Source: Micrococcaceae bacterium Sec5.1
Lineage (GTDB): Bacteria > Actinomycetota > Actinomycetes > Actinomycetales > Micrococcaceae
Direction of reading: 5' to 3'
Assembly (NCBI GenBank): GCA_039636795.1
Contig: CP143430.1
Coordinates: 5,332,001-5,396,000, forward strand
DNA length: 64,000 bases
Made by a program: the position numbers and the translations under genes. Positions within the stretch are counted from its first letter, which is position 1. Each line of letters begins with the position of its first letter. Under the pieces are notes generated by a model. The model did not search any database, was not told the DNA's origin, and saw only the letters and a list, made by a program, of their open reading frames with translations. Shown piece by piece: positions 39,868-48,168 of the stretch.

Positions 39868-39930
39868 CGCCGAGGTGGCATTTAATGACAATCCCAGCGC
39901 TCCGGATTGGCATTAAATGCCATCTCGGCG
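39868..39930. repeat. Large extragenic palindrome with 27-base arms
   Basis: Arms 39868-39894 and 39904-39930 are complementary at 25 of 27 positions around a 9-base loop. It lies between convergent stops (DUF1801 at 39862, rplI terminator at 39948) and contains GGCATTTAATG/CATTAAATGCC. It is not followed by a T run, so it is more like a repeated extragenic palindrome than a terminator. Confidence 0.8.
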
Positions 39931-39947
39931 CGGGTTGGGGGCAACAA

Positions 39948-39986
39948 AAGGACCCCCACCACCGGAAACCGGCAGCGGGGGTCCTT
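39948..39986 (-). terminator. Terminator of the rpsF-ssb-rpsR-rplI operon
   Basis: AAGGACCCCC (39948-39957) pairs perfectly with GGGGGTCCTT (39977-39986), 15 bases after the rplI stop, and reads into TTTT on the minus strand. Confidence 0.85.
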
Positions 39987-40001
39987 CTTAGCAGTCAGAG
40001 A

Positions 40002-40454
40002 CTACTTCCCTGCAACGACCTCGAGGTCGATAACAGCGGAAACATCCTCGTGCAGGCGAACGTTGGCCTGGTACGAACCGACAGACTTGATGTGGTTCGG
40101 CAGTTCAACGTTGCGCTTGTCGATGGCGCCGAGGCCAGCGGCCTCAACAGCAGCAGCGACATCAGCAGGCTTGACGGTGCCGAAGAGACGACCGGACTCG
40201 CCGGCCTTCACCTCGAGCTTGACCTTCTTCGAGGACAGAGCCTGAGCCTGTGCCTGTGCAGCTTCAACAGAAGCGTGGGCACGAGCAGCGCGGGCAGCCT
40301 TGATGGACTCAACCTGCTTCTCGCCACCCTTGGTCCAGGTCAGAGCGAAGCCGCGGGGCAGCAGGAAGTTACGTGCGTAACCGTCCTTGACCTCGACAAC
40401 GTCGCCAGCAGCACCGAGACCGGTTACTTCGTGGGTCAGAATGAGCTTTGCCAT
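40002..40454 (-). CDS. rplI: 50S ribosomal protein L9
   Basis: This 150-residue protein starts [37 protein letters not shown], the L9 N-domain hallmark. The long linker helix and C-domain follow. It is the last gene of the operon, 18 bases from rpsR and followed by a terminator. In many actinobacteria dnaB comes next; here it does not. Confidence 0.97.
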   Translation of the reverse strand: MAKLILTHEVTGLGAAGDVVEVKDGYARNFLLPRGFALTWTKGGEKQVESIKAARAARAHASVEAAQAQAQALSSKKVKLEVKAGESGRLFGTVKPADVAAAVEAAGLGAIDKRNVELPNHIKSVGSYQANVRLHEDVSAVIDLEVVAGK

Positions 40455-40472
40455 GTTAGTTAATCCCTTCCC

Positions 40473-40712
40473 TTAGCCGCGGCCAGCGCCGGAGTAAGGC
40501 AGCAGAGCAACTTCGCGGGCGTTCTTGATTGCCTGGGCGATCTTGCGCTGTTCCTGAACGGTAACGCCAGTAACGCGACGAGCGCGGATCTTTCCGCGGT
40601 CGGAGATGAACTTGCGCAGCAGTGCTACGTCCTTGTAGTCGATGACAGTGATGTCAGCGGCCTTCAAGGGGTTGGACTTTGGTTTGGGCTTACGGAGTTC
40701 AGCCTTAGCCAT
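40473..40712 (-). CDS. rpsR: 30S ribosomal protein S18, zinc-free (C-) form
   Basis: This 79-residue protein has [50 protein letters not shown], clearly S18. The CxxC at the N-terminus, and the Cys and His further on (C-V-Q-H-Q), of zinc-binding S18 are all replaced (ADITV... and VTVQEQ). So this is the C- form inside the main rpsF operon. It partners with S6 in the 30S platform. A hairpin lies in the 127-base gap before it. Confidence 0.97.
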   Translation of the reverse strand: MAKAELRKPKPKSNPLKAADITVIDYKDVALLRKFISDRGKIRARRVTGVTVQEQRKIAQAIKNAREVALLPYSGAGRG

Positions 40713-40735
40713 CGTGGAGCTCCTTTTCTATGGAG

Positions 40736-40757
40736 CCCGTGGATATTGATCCACGGG
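40736..40757 (-). promoter_or_regulatory. Hairpin between ssb and rpsR
   Basis: CCCGTGGAT (40736-40744) and ATCCACGGG (40749-40757) form a perfect 9-bp stem with a 4-base loop, 23 bases before the rpsR start. No T run follows, so it is not a classical terminator. It may be a processing or regulatory hairpin. Confidence 0.5.
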
Positions 40758-40839
40758 ATGGTGGTGTTCGACGGCGGTAATCGCCCGGATGCCTTGCGGC
40801 AGTCCCGGCGGGTTCCGGCGTCGGACTTTTTCTTGGTGT

Positions 40840-41430
40840 TTAGAAGGGAGGTTCGGAATCCGGGCCGTTGCCCCAGCCGCCTGCATTGCTGACACCGGGC
40901 GTAGCCCAAGGGTCATCCTGCTGCGCGGGCTGGTTGCCGCCCCAGGTTCCACCGGAGTTGCCGCCCTGGCTTGCACCAGCTGCTGCACCTCCTCCAAAGC
41001 CACCGGCGTTACCGCCACCGAAGCCACCCTGGCCACCGTTTGCGGCGCCGAACTGGCCACCGGAGCGCTGGGTACGGTTGACTTTGGCGTTTGCGTAACG
41101 CAGGCTCGGGCCGATTTCATCGACCTCGAGCTCGATAACGGTGCGCTTCTCGCCTTCTTTGGTTTCGTAAGAACGGCTCTTCAAACGGCCGGAGACAATG
41201 ACGCGCATGCCCTTGGTGAGGGACTCGGCCACGTTCTCGGCTGCTTCGCGCCAGACGGAAGCGCGGAGGAACAGGGTTTCCCCGTCCTTCCACTCATTCG
41301 ACTGACGGTCAAAGGTCCGGGGAGTAGAAGCGATGGTGAAGTTCGCTACTGCTGAGCCAGACGGGGTGAACCGCAGCTCCGGGTCATTGGTGAGATTACC
41401 GATGACCGTAATAGTGGTTTCGCCTGCCAT
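40840..41430 (-). CDS. ssb: Single-stranded DNA-binding protein
   Basis: This 196-residue SSB has the OB fold ([31 protein letters not shown]..., [51 protein letters not shown]). A Gly/Asn-rich linker (about 118-175) and the acidic tip DSEPPF follow, the latter being the docking tail for partner proteins. It sits between rpsF and rpsR. Confidence 0.97.
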   Translation of the reverse strand: MAGETTITVIGNLTNDPELRFTPSGSAVANFTIASTPRTFDRQSNEWKDGETLFLRASVWREAAENVAESLTKGMRVIVSGRLKSRSYETKEGEKRTVIELEVDEIGPSLRYANAKVNRTQRSGGQFGAANGGQGGFGGGNAGGFGGGAAAGASQGGNSGGTWGGNQPAQQDDPWATPGVSNAGGWGNGPDSEPPF

Positions 41431-41480
41431 CTACTGCCTCCTTGTTCGTTCCTGCGGTGTAAAGATCTGGAAGGGGCTGA

Positions 41481-41786
41481 TTACTCAGCAACGACCTTCT
41501 GGTCTTCGGGGCGGATGATCTTGGTGCGCATGATCGTCTCGTTAAGAGACAGCTGGCGGTCAAGTTCCTTGGCGGTAGCCGGCTCAGCGGTGAAGTTCAC
41601 CACTGCATAGATACCTTCGGACTTCTTCTTGATGTCGTATGCCAGACGGCGACGGCCCCAGATGTCAACCTTTTCGATGGTTCCACCATCGGTGGTGATG
41701 ACATTGAGGAACTTCTGAAGCGACGGCTCTACGGTACGCTCTTCGACCTCGGGGTCGATGATTACCATCAATTCGTAAGGACGCAT
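41481..41786 (-). CDS. rpsF: 30S ribosomal protein S6
   Basis: This 101-residue protein starts [27 protein letters not shown] and includes [32 protein letters not shown] 41786 gives the standard start, with AAAGGAGGTG ending about 10 bases upstream; GTG 41798 would be too close to it. It leads the rpsF-ssb-rpsR-rplI operon. A small hairpin and a DnaA box lie upstream. Confidence 0.97.
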   Translation of the reverse strand: MRPYELMVIIDPEVEERTVEPSLQKFLNVITTDGGTIEKVDIWGRRRLAYDIKKKSEGIYAVVNFTAEPATAKELDRQLSLNETIMRTKIIRPEDQKVVAE

Positions 41787-41815
41787 ATGTGAACCCACCT
41801 CCTTTGGGCTAAGCG

Positions 41816-41834
41816 GTTACGGTATTTCCGTAAC
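41816..41834 (-). promoter_or_regulatory. Hairpin in the rpsF leader
   Basis: GTTACGG-TATTT-CCGTAAC, a perfect 7-bp stem, lies 30 bases before the rpsF start. S6:S18 autoregulatory leaders exist in this operon in other bacteria, but the needed bulged CCG motif is not convincingly visible here. Confidence 0.4.
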
Positions 41835-41978
41835 AGGAGGTTCATTTGCGATGCTGTGGCTCGCTCCCCCGCCGAAGACTCGGAAGGAGGGCGCAACACA
41901 GACTTCAATATCTTAGTGCATCTCCTGCACTCAAAGCTATTCGGTGGGGTCGTGGACCGAAACCTGCCAGTTGCCGTA

Positions 41979-41987
41979 TGTGGATAA
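41979..41987 (-). promoter_or_regulatory. DnaA box upstream of rpsF-ssb
   Basis: TGTGGATAA, a perfect consensus DnaA box on the minus strand, lies 193 bases before the rpsF start. The only other perfect boxes noticed in the window are the three before dnaB. Confidence 0.6.
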
Positions 41988-42029
41988 CCCCGGCTCTGCA
42001 GGAAGCTGGCGCCCGCTTGAAACGACAAA

Positions 42030-42060
42030 ACCCCTGGAAGATCAGCGATCTTCCAGGGGT
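42030..42060 (-). terminator. Terminator of tRNA-Leu
   Basis: ACCCCTGGAAGATC (42030-42043) and GATCTTCCAGGGGT (42047-42060) form a perfect 14-bp stem with a 3-base loop, just downstream of the tRNA and followed by TTTTG on the minus strand. Confidence 0.9.
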
Positions 42061-42066
42061 CTCCTG

Positions 42067-42149
42067 TGCGCGGAGGGGGACTTGAACCCCCACCCCCTTT
42101 CGAGGACTAGCACCTCAAGCTAGCGCGTCTGCCATTCCGCCACCCGCGC
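42067..42149 (-). tRNA. tRNA-Leu (anticodon GAG)
   Basis: It folds into a cloverleaf of 83 nt including the discriminator A (42067). The acceptor GCGCGGG pairs with TCCGCGC (last pair G-U). The anticodon stem-loop CTAGC-TTGAGGT-GCTAG has GAG at its centre. GGTTCAAGTCC is the T-loop region. A long variable arm (TCCTCGAAAGGGGG) marks it as class II Leu. CCA is not encoded. Confidence 0.95.
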
Positions 42150-42276
42150 AGGGTGATTCGAAGAAACAGTGTTTCGTTTTTCTCCGTAACAGCGACAAAG
42201 ACACTAACACGAGGATGCCCATTCCGTAGATTCCTGCGTCCCGGATCAAAAGGGGAACCCGAGCTAGGGTGGGGGC

Positions 42277-42420
42277 ATGGATGCACTGAACTCCCTGGTC
42301 CTGACAGTCGTTTTCGCAGCGATCTTCCTCTACGCCCTCTATTTCGTGGTCCGTTCGGGCGTACGGGATGGCATCCTTCAGGCCGACAAGAAGCGCAGCA
42401 GTACCGGCGTCGGTGACTAG
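42277..42420 (+). CDS. Small membrane protein (47 residues)
   Basis: This frame from ATG 42277 encodes one membrane helix (SLVLTVVFAAIFLYALYFVV) followed by a short basic tail (SGVRDGILQADKKRSS). A GGGTGGGGG ribosome-binding-like stretch precedes it. Its stop abuts the GTG start of the next gene, so translation may be coupled. I do not recognise a family. Confidence 0.6.
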   Translation: MDALNSLVLTVVFAAIFLYALYFVVRSGVRDGILQADKKRSSTGVGD

Positions 42421-43086
42421 GTGGCCATGAACAATGTGAGAGTCAGGCGCAGCCGGTTGCGCTTCGTGGTCATGGTGGCAGCGGGCGCCGCAGCCTTCGT
42501 GGTCACAGGCTTCGCAGGCAGCTGGGTTGATGCCCCGGCCGTGGGCTGGGCAACGGCCGCGCTGATCTATGTTGCGTGGGTGTGGCTGGTGATAGCGCGG
42601 ATGGATCCCGCCGAAACGCGGCAACACGCGACCTCCGAGGACCCGTCCCGTGGGGCCACCGACCTTCTGATCCTCATCGCAAACCTGGCCAGCATCGCAG
42701 CCGCGGTCGCGGTCATCGTCAACTCGCACACCGAAGGATCGGACACGCGCTTTTACTCGGCCGCACTGTCCCTTGCATGCGTAGCCCTGTCCTGGATGCT
42801 GGTCCAGACGCTCTTCACCCTGCGCTATGCGGAGCTCTACTACAGCCCCGACGCCGACGCCGGTGGTGGAGTGGGTGGCATCAGCTTCAACCAGGATCGC
42901 CCACCGCAATACACGGATTTCGCTTACCTGGCCACGAGCCTGGGCATGACGTATCAGGTTTCAGATACCAACCTGGGCAACCATAGGATCCGGCTTGAGG
43001 CCTTGAAACACGGTCTGCTCTCCTACCTGTTCGGCACCGTCATCCTGGCCGTCACCATCAACCTCGTCATTGGTTTGGCCCAGTAG
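42421..43086 (+). CDS. DUF1345 membrane protein
   Basis: This 221-residue protein has about five membrane segments and the DUF1345 marks: WVWLVIARMDPAETRQHATSEDPSRGATD, LSWMLVQTLFTLRYAELYYSPD and PQYTDFAYLATSLGMTYQVSDTNLGNHRIR. GTG 42421 or ATG 42427 can start it. The preceding small gene ends on its first base. The family function is unknown. Confidence 0.82.
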   Translation: MAMNNVRVRRSRLRFVVMVAAGAAAFVVTGFAGSWVDAPAVGWATAALIYVAWVWLVIARMDPAETRQHATSEDPSRGATDLLILIANLASIAAAVAVIVNSHTEGSDTRFYSAALSLACVALSWMLVQTLFTLRYAELYYSPDADAGGGVGGISFNQDRPPQYTDFAYLATSLGMTYQVSDTNLGNHRIRLEALKHGLLSYLFGTVILAVTINLVIGLAQ

Positions 43087-43162
43087 TCCACCGCCGCCCG
43101 CCGAACAGTTCCGGACGGGACGCCCAGTTCCGGACGGCGTGGCCAGGCGTAGGCTACTTGCC

Positions 43163-43585
43163 ATGAAGCCCCGGCTGATTTGGGTTGCGGCGATCATTCT
43201 CGTGGCCGCGATCGGCGGACTGGTGTGGTTCGCGGTGGACAAGTCGCGCGTGTGCCCAGCCATTGGGAGCGCCACGCCGATCGAGCTGAAGATAGCGTCG
43301 ACGCCAAGCCGCGTCCAGGCATGTTTCGGAGACGGCTGCACACCGCGGCCCCTCCAGCAGCAGACGGATGGCCGCTGGCTCGTTCCTCAGGAGCCACAGT
43401 ATCTACCTGCCGGGCAGTCAGCTTCCCCTCCCAGCGTGGTGGCCAAGGTTCGTGTTGTGGTCAAGGAGTCCGGCAAACGCCAGCGGGACGCCGTCTTCGA
43501 CATCCCTGCGATTCCGGGTGTTCCGGACACCACCGGCGCACAATGCCCCGGGCCCATCCAGTACCTCCCCGTTGAGGTGCCTTAA
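43163..43585 (+). CDS. Single-pass membrane-anchored protein of unknown function
   Basis: This 140-residue protein has an N-terminal membrane helix (about 4-24) and a beta-rich domain outside it with paired Cys (VCPAIG, ACFGDGCTPRPLQ, AQCPGPIQYLP). ATG 43163 is the Met before the helix. I do not recognise a family. It shares a terminator with the convergent APC permease. Confidence 0.62.
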   Translation: MKPRLIWVAAIILVAAIGGLVWFAVDKSRVCPAIGSATPIELKIASTPSRVQACFGDGCTPRPLQQQTDGRWLVPQEPQYLPAGQSASPPSVVAKVRVVVKESGKRQRDAVFDIPAIPGVPDTTGAQCPGPIQYLPVEVP

Positions 43586-43593
43586 CCACAAAC

Positions 43594-43630
43594 GGGGCAG
43601 CCGCCGTCGAACGCTGACGGCGGCTGCCCC
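43594..43630. terminator. Bidirectional terminator
   Basis: GGGGCAGCCGCCGTC (43594-43608) and GACGGCGGCTGCCCC (43616-43630) form a perfect 15-bp stem with a 7-base loop between convergent stops. Confidence 0.85.
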
Positions 43631-43645
43631 GGACGAAAAGGACGC

Positions 43646-45061
43646 TTACGACGCCGGACCGGAACCCGACGTCACACGCTCGGCTTCCCCGTCACCCACC
43701 GGAGCCGAGGGCGTGCCACGCTTGCGGTATCGGAATACGCCGATGGCGACGACAACCGCAGCCAGAGCCAGCGAGAGGAAGAGCGATTCTCTTGTGGATT
43801 CAAGGATCACCATGCCGATGATGAGCGCAACGATGCTTCCAATTGCTATCCACGTGAGATACGGGAAGAACCACATCTTGAGGTCGAGCTCCTTTGCGGC
43901 CGCGCCCATTCGACGGCGAAGGATGAGCTGTGAGCTGGCGATGACCAGCCACACAAACAAGGCGATGGCACCGGACGTATTGACGAGGAACAGGAACACG
44001 GTGTCCGGCGCAACGTAATTCAGCCCAACCGTGATGAAGCCGACCACGGTTGAGGCCAATACTGCTGCCGCAGGCACGCCGCGCTTGGAAATCTTCATCC
44101 AGGATTTCGGGGCGTCGCCACGCTGCGAGAGCGAAAAGAGCATACGGCTTGCTGTGTACAGGCCCGAGTTCAGGCAGGAGAGAACCGATGTGAGGACCAC
44201 GATGTCCATAATGGTGCCGGCACCCGGGATTCCGTAAAGCTCAATCACGGCAACGTACGGGCTTTTGGCAACTGAAGCGCTGTTCCACGGCAGGAGCGTG
44301 ACCACAATGGCAATGGAGCCGATGTAGAAGATCAAGATGCGCCATACGGTGGACTTCACGGCCTTCTTGACGGCGTCCACAGGGTTTTCGGACTCGCCCG
44401 CAGCGATCGTGGCAATCTCGGCACCGAAGAACGAGAAGACCACTACGAGGATGCCGGCCAGGACGGCGCCGGGACCGTTGGGCATGAAGCCACCCTGATC
44501 CAGGAGGTTGGCCACGCCCGGAGCGGAAACGCCCGGGATCAGGCCAAGGATCGCTGCAATACCTGCGAGCAGGAAGATGACGATTGCGGCCACCTTGATG
44601 GACGCGAACCAGAATTCGAACTCGCCGTACGACTTCACGGAGCCGAGGTTGGTAAGTGTCAGAAGCACCATGAGAACCAATGCCCAAACCCATTGGTCGA
44701 CGCTTGGCACCCAGCGGTGCATGATGGCAGCGCCGGCGGTGGCCTCAATGCCGAGCACGATGATCCAGAACCACGCGTAGAGCCAGCCAATGCTGAATCC
44801 CGCCCAGCGGCCCAACGCCTTGTCCGCGTAGGTGGAGAAGGAGCCTGTCTCCGGGTTGGCCGCAGCCATCTCGCCAAGCATCCTCATGACGAGGATGACC
44901 ACCAGGCCAGCGGCCAGATAGGCAACAAGGATGCCTGGACCGGCCTGTTGGATGGCGGCACCGGAGCCCACGAAGAGCCCAGCACCAATCACGCCGGCGA
45001 TGGCGATCATGGAGAGGTGTCGTGGCTTCAGGGACTTTGAAAGCTGTTGGTCAGCGTGCAT
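43646..45061 (-). CDS. Amino acid permease (APC superfamily)
   Basis: This 471-residue protein has 12 membrane segments and the AAT-family marks SLKPRHLSMIAIAGVIGAGLFVGSGAAIQQAGP and VVLTSVLSCLNSGLYTASRMLFSLSQRGDAP, as in GABA/proline permeases. The 240-bp gap before its start is A+T-rich. It shares a bidirectional terminator at its 3' end. It imports an amino acid; which one is uncertain. Confidence 0.92.
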   Translation of the reverse strand: MHADQQLSKSLKPRHLSMIAIAGVIGAGLFVGSGAAIQQAGPGILVAYLAAGLVVILVMRMLGEMAAANPETGSFSTYADKALGRWAGFSIGWLYAWFWIIVLGIEATAGAAIMHRWVPSVDQWVWALVLMVLLTLTNLGSVKSYGEFEFWFASIKVAAIVIFLLAGIAAILGLIPGVSAPGVANLLDQGGFMPNGPGAVLAGILVVVFSFFGAEIATIAAGESENPVDAVKKAVKSTVWRILIFYIGSIAIVVTLLPWNSASVAKSPYVAVIELYGIPGAGTIMDIVVLTSVLSCLNSGLYTASRMLFSLSQRGDAPKSWMKISKRGVPAAAVLASTVVGFITVGLNYVAPDTVFLFLVNTSGAIALFVWLVIASSQLILRRRMGAAAKELDLKMWFFPYLTWIAIGSIVALIIGMVILESTRESLFLSLALAAVVVAIGVFRYRKRGTPSAPVGDGEAERVTSGSGPAS

Positions 45062-45302
45062 GGGTCGGCGCCGTCCTTAGTGTCTTTGGAGAGGGCCCGA
45101 GTTGATGTGCAACGGGCCACATGGCTTTTCCACACTAGCCATCCGCGAAGGGCAAAATCCTGTGCGAGTGTACATTTTGCGGTTCTCGAAAAAGGAAGCA
45201 TGCACAAAAAGTATGACTATAGGCATCTAAAGTTTCCTAGGAGAAACATTCGAAACGCCCTTGAAACGAGTCCTTGAGGCTTTCTTAGCCTCCTTCGGGG
45301 AC

Positions 45303-46610
45303 TTAGACGTCGGTCCGGAAGAACAGCTCCGCCACAGAAGCCAAGCGGAGCGGGTCCTCCACGCCGCACAACTCCCGTGCCGAATGCATGGACAGCAGGG
45401 GGATGCCGACGTCGACGGTCCTTATCCCCAGCCGCGTCGCTGTAAGGGGACCGATGGTCGAGCCGCACGGAAGGTCATTGTTGGAGACATATTCCTGATA
45501 CGGCACATTAGCGTCGTTGCACATACGAGCCCACAGCGCAGCTCCCGTCGCGTCGGTGGCGTAGCGCTGGTTGGCGTTGATCTTCAACAGCGGCCCCCCG
45601 TTGAGTACGGGCCGGTTTACGGGATCATGCCTCTCGGCGTAGTTCGGGTGGACGGCGTGGCCGGCATCCGCAGAGACACAGAACGACGCCGCCAGGGACT
45701 GCCGCCGCTGGCTCACCGAAGCGCCAAGACCGTCAGAGATTCGGGTCAGGATGTCCTCAAGGATGGGCCCGCAGGCACCCGAGCGCGAGTTGGAACCGAT
45801 CTCTTCATGGTCAAACGCGGCGAGGACAGCGATGGGGCCGTCTTGCGGCGCCGCTTTCGCATGTTCGATCAATGCCACCAAGCCAGCGTGCGTCGAGGAA
45901 AGGTTGTCCAAGCGGCCGGAGGCGAAGAACTCACCCTTGGCGCCGAAAATCGCAGGTGCCTGGGTGTCCGCCACCACGACGTCGTAACCACCGATGTCTG
46001 CCGGATCAACGTCGGCGCCCTCGACTCGACCGGCAAGCAGGCCTAAGAGATCCTCGTTGGCCGGGTCACCCAGCCCGAAAATCGGGTTCATGTGCTGCTG
46101 CTTGGACAGAAGGAGGCCGTTGTCATTGACGGCACGATCCAAGTGGATAGCCAGTTGCGGGAAGCGCAGGAGCGGGCCCGTTGCAGTCAAGTGCTGCGTG
46201 CCGTCGCGTAGCACCAGGCGACCGGCCAGTTGCAGCTCGCGGTCCAGCCAGGAGTTAAGGAGAGGTCCGCCGTACACCTCGACGCCGGCCTGCAGCCAGC
46301 CGAACTTGCCGGTAGTGGGCTTCGGCTTCAGTTTGAAGGAGGGGGAGTCCGTGTGGGCGCCCAGAATATTGAAGCCGGTGGTTGGACCGGCATTTTCGGG
46401 CATAACCCACGCGATCAGGGCGCCATCGCGGATGACATAGAACTTGCCCGCGCCACCTTCCCACGGCTGCAGTTCATCCAAGGAGGTGAAGCCAGCGCTA
46501 TCAAGCCGGCGACCGGCCTCGTGCACTGCATGGAAGCTGGACGGCGAAGCCGAAACATACGCGCCGAGGTCCTGGACGTGGTCAACTGCTGCGGAGGCAT
46601 TCGAAGGCAT
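45303..46610 (-). CDS. M18 aspartyl aminopeptidase
   Basis: This 435-residue protein has the M18 metal motifs: LGAHTDSPSFKLKP (His), ASGRLDNLSST (bridging Asp), AAFDHEEIGSNS (catalytic Glu-Glu), SADAGHAVHPNY and PLLSMHSARE (His). It is a dodecameric zinc enzyme that removes acidic N-terminal residues in the cytoplasm. It is preceded by no obvious partner. Confidence 0.92.
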   Translation of the reverse strand: MPSNASAAVDHVQDLGAYVSASPSSFHAVHEAGRRLDSAGFTSLDELQPWEGGAGKFYVIRDGALIAWVMPENAGPTTGFNILGAHTDSPSFKLKPKPTTGKFGWLQAGVEVYGGPLLNSWLDRELQLAGRLVLRDGTQHLTATGPLLRFPQLAIHLDRAVNDNGLLLSKQQHMNPIFGLGDPANEDLLGLLAGRVEGADVDPADIGGYDVVVADTQAPAIFGAKGEFFASGRLDNLSSTHAGLVALIEHAKAAPQDGPIAVLAAFDHEEIGSNSRSGACGPILEDILTRISDGLGASVSQRRQSLAASFCVSADAGHAVHPNYAERHDPVNRPVLNGGPLLKINANQRYATDATGAALWARMCNDANVPYQEYVSNNDLPCGSTIGPLTATRLGIRTVDVGIPLLSMHSARELCGVEDPLRLASVAELFFRTDV

Positions 46611-46647
46611 GCCCCCGAGTCTAGCCGCGCGCTTCGACCTCCTCGCG

Positions 46648-47538
46648 TCAGACCGTGACGTTCAGCGCGGCTGTGTAGCCTCCCTGGACCGAACCAGACA
46701 TGGTGGCCAACTGATATATGCCTCCATCGTCAGCAAAGACGTTGTCATCCGCCAGGGTGCTCTTTGCGAAGTTACGGACACTCGACTCATATCCCTGCGA
46801 GGCGTAGACGTCCTTGCAGGCCGCCTCGGTCAGGGCGATCTGGGAAACTGCCAACACCTGCCCAGCCGCAGACGTGTTGCTCATGGATTCAAATACCTCA
46901 AAGTGAATATGAGGCCACCGGCCACTGTAGGCGCCGGGATAGATGGTGGTGAAAGTGACCTGGCCGTTGCTGTCGGCTTCCTGGACGCCCCGGAGGTAGT
47001 TCTCGTTCTTCAGCCCCGAGTCGTACAGGGAATACTTTCCGTTCTGGTCACAGTGCCATGCATAGACCGCTGCGCCCGCCAGCGGCGAACACCCGTTGGC
47101 GTTGTCCAGCAGCGTTAGCGTGAAGGTCAGCGGGACACCGGTGGCCTTCGTGCTGGAGCTTCCGAAGCTTGAAGTGATGTCCTTGCGGACCACTCCCGAT
47201 GCTTCGAGCACATTGGGCCCGTTGGAACCATCGCCGGGGTAGGGGCCGAGTGTTTCCTCGGGGATCTCTACTCCGCATTCAGCGAGTGCACGCGTCACGG
47301 TACTGGTGGCGGAAGGCGTTCCGGCCGCCGTCGTGCTTTCTGTTCCGGTAGCGGCAGCAGCGCTGGAAGACGACGACGGCGATGCGGTGCCACCTCCGGA
47401 ACCCGGCGTACAAGCAGCCAGGGCTGCTGCCGTCCCGGCGCCGAACAGGACGCCCAATGTGCGCCGGCGGCTAAGGAGAGTGGAGAGATCGAATTCAAGG
47501 CCGCGATCGTGGTCTGGATGGGGCTGCGGGGAGGTCAT
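46648..47538 (-). CDS. Tat-exported intradiol-dioxygenase-like lipoprotein
   Basis: This 296-residue protein has a twin-arginine signal SRRRTLGVLFGAGTAAALAAC (lipobox AAAC), a Ser/Thr/Ala-rich linker and a dioxygenase-type barrel. EETLGPYPGDGSN and GAAVYAWHCDQNGKYSLY lead up to the metal ligands (Tyr/His) in TIYPGAYSGRWPHIHFEVFE. Such extracellular members act on aromatic compounds in polymers or are of unknown substrate. Its upstream neighbour in the same direction is the cyclase operon, which is divergent. Confidence 0.82.
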   Translation of the reverse strand: MTSPQPHPDHDRGLEFDLSTLLSRRRTLGVLFGAGTAAALAACTPGSGGGTASPSSSSSAAAATGTESTTAAGTPSATSTVTRALAECGVEIPEETLGPYPGDGSNGPNVLEASGVVRKDITSSFGSSSTKATGVPLTFTLTLLDNANGCSPLAGAAVYAWHCDQNGKYSLYDSGLKNENYLRGVQEADSNGQVTFTTIYPGAYSGRWPHIHFEVFESMSNTSAAGQVLAVSQIALTEAACKDVYASQGYESSVRNFAKSTLADDNVFADDGGIYQLATMSGSVQGGYTAALNVTV

Positions 47539-47639
47539 AGGTCCATCAAACCCACAGGGGCTGTGCCTTGTACATGCAGAATCTGTGGCGCGCCTATGAA
47601 AGTTGCGCGCGCAGGGCCTCCAGCATGTGTGTGCAATAT

Positions 47640-47655
47640 AAACATTTCTATATGC
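47640..47655. promoter_or_regulatory. Candidate operator shared with the permease promoter (site 1)
   Basis: AAACATTTCTATATGC lies 67 bases before the cyclase-operon start in an AT-rich patch. It matches AAACATTTGTTAATGC at 52227-52242 at 13 of 16 positions. GCAATATA on the left partly mirrors TATATGC on the right. Confidence 0.5.
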
Positions 47656-47721
47656 TTGTAATGCTCGTCACGTTGTGCCACGATTGCTCCCAGTAAGCAC
47701 ATCCACGGAAGGCATTGCCCC

Positions 47722-48168
47722 ATGAACATTGAACTTAAAGCCGTGCGGAAGCTGCGCATCCACTGGCCCATCCCGCTGGACACGATGACCCAACTTGCTA
47801 GTGGCGATCTGGGGGCCCTGGAGTCTGACCCAGGCATCGCCTCGCTGCTGCAAGCGCTCACTGCAACGCCGGAGCTGGGTGGCTTCGGCAATTACCACCA
47901 CGTCTTCGAGTCCTCAGCAGGGTTCGAGGGGTTTACCGTCGCGGAAGGTGCCAATCCCACGTTGGGAAGCGTGGGGCAGAGGACCATCTCGCCGACATTC
48001 GTGTTCACCACCTACTTCGATGACTCGCTCTCAGACCAGGCCGTTCATGAGCTCGTCCAGCGGATCGTGGATATCCACCCGTGGGAAGTTCCCGTCATTG
48101 AAGTCTCCGGGCCACTGAGTGTCTCCAGCAGCGTCCATGCTCCCGCCATTGAAAGCAGGGTAGCCTGA
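47722..48168 (+). CDS. Small protein of the cyclase operon, NIF3/CutA-like tail
   Basis: This 148-residue protein has no membrane segment or known domain I am sure of. VHELVQRIVDIHPWEVPVIEV recalls the C-terminal strand-helix of CutA/NIF3-type proteins (AHPYEEP...). It overlaps the cyclase gene by one base (TGATG), so the two are translationally coupled. It may be an accessory subunit. Confidence 0.6.
   Translation: MNIELKAVRKLRIHWPIPLDTMTQLASGDLGALESDPGIASLLQALTATPELGGFGNYHHVFESSAGFEGFTVAEGANPTLGSVGQRTISPTFVFTTYFDDSLSDQAVHELVQRIVDIHPWEVPVIEVSGPLSVSSSVHAPAIESRVA

Noticed and set aside
41787..42066. S6:S18 autoregulatory leader RNA before rpsF
   Set aside because: A hairpin exists, but the bulged CCG motif and its pairing could not be made out.
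45062..45302. Small plus-strand ORF of 76 codons and a 6-bp hairpin near 45276-45292
   Set aside because: No ribosome site or protein-like sequence; the hairpin is too short to call.
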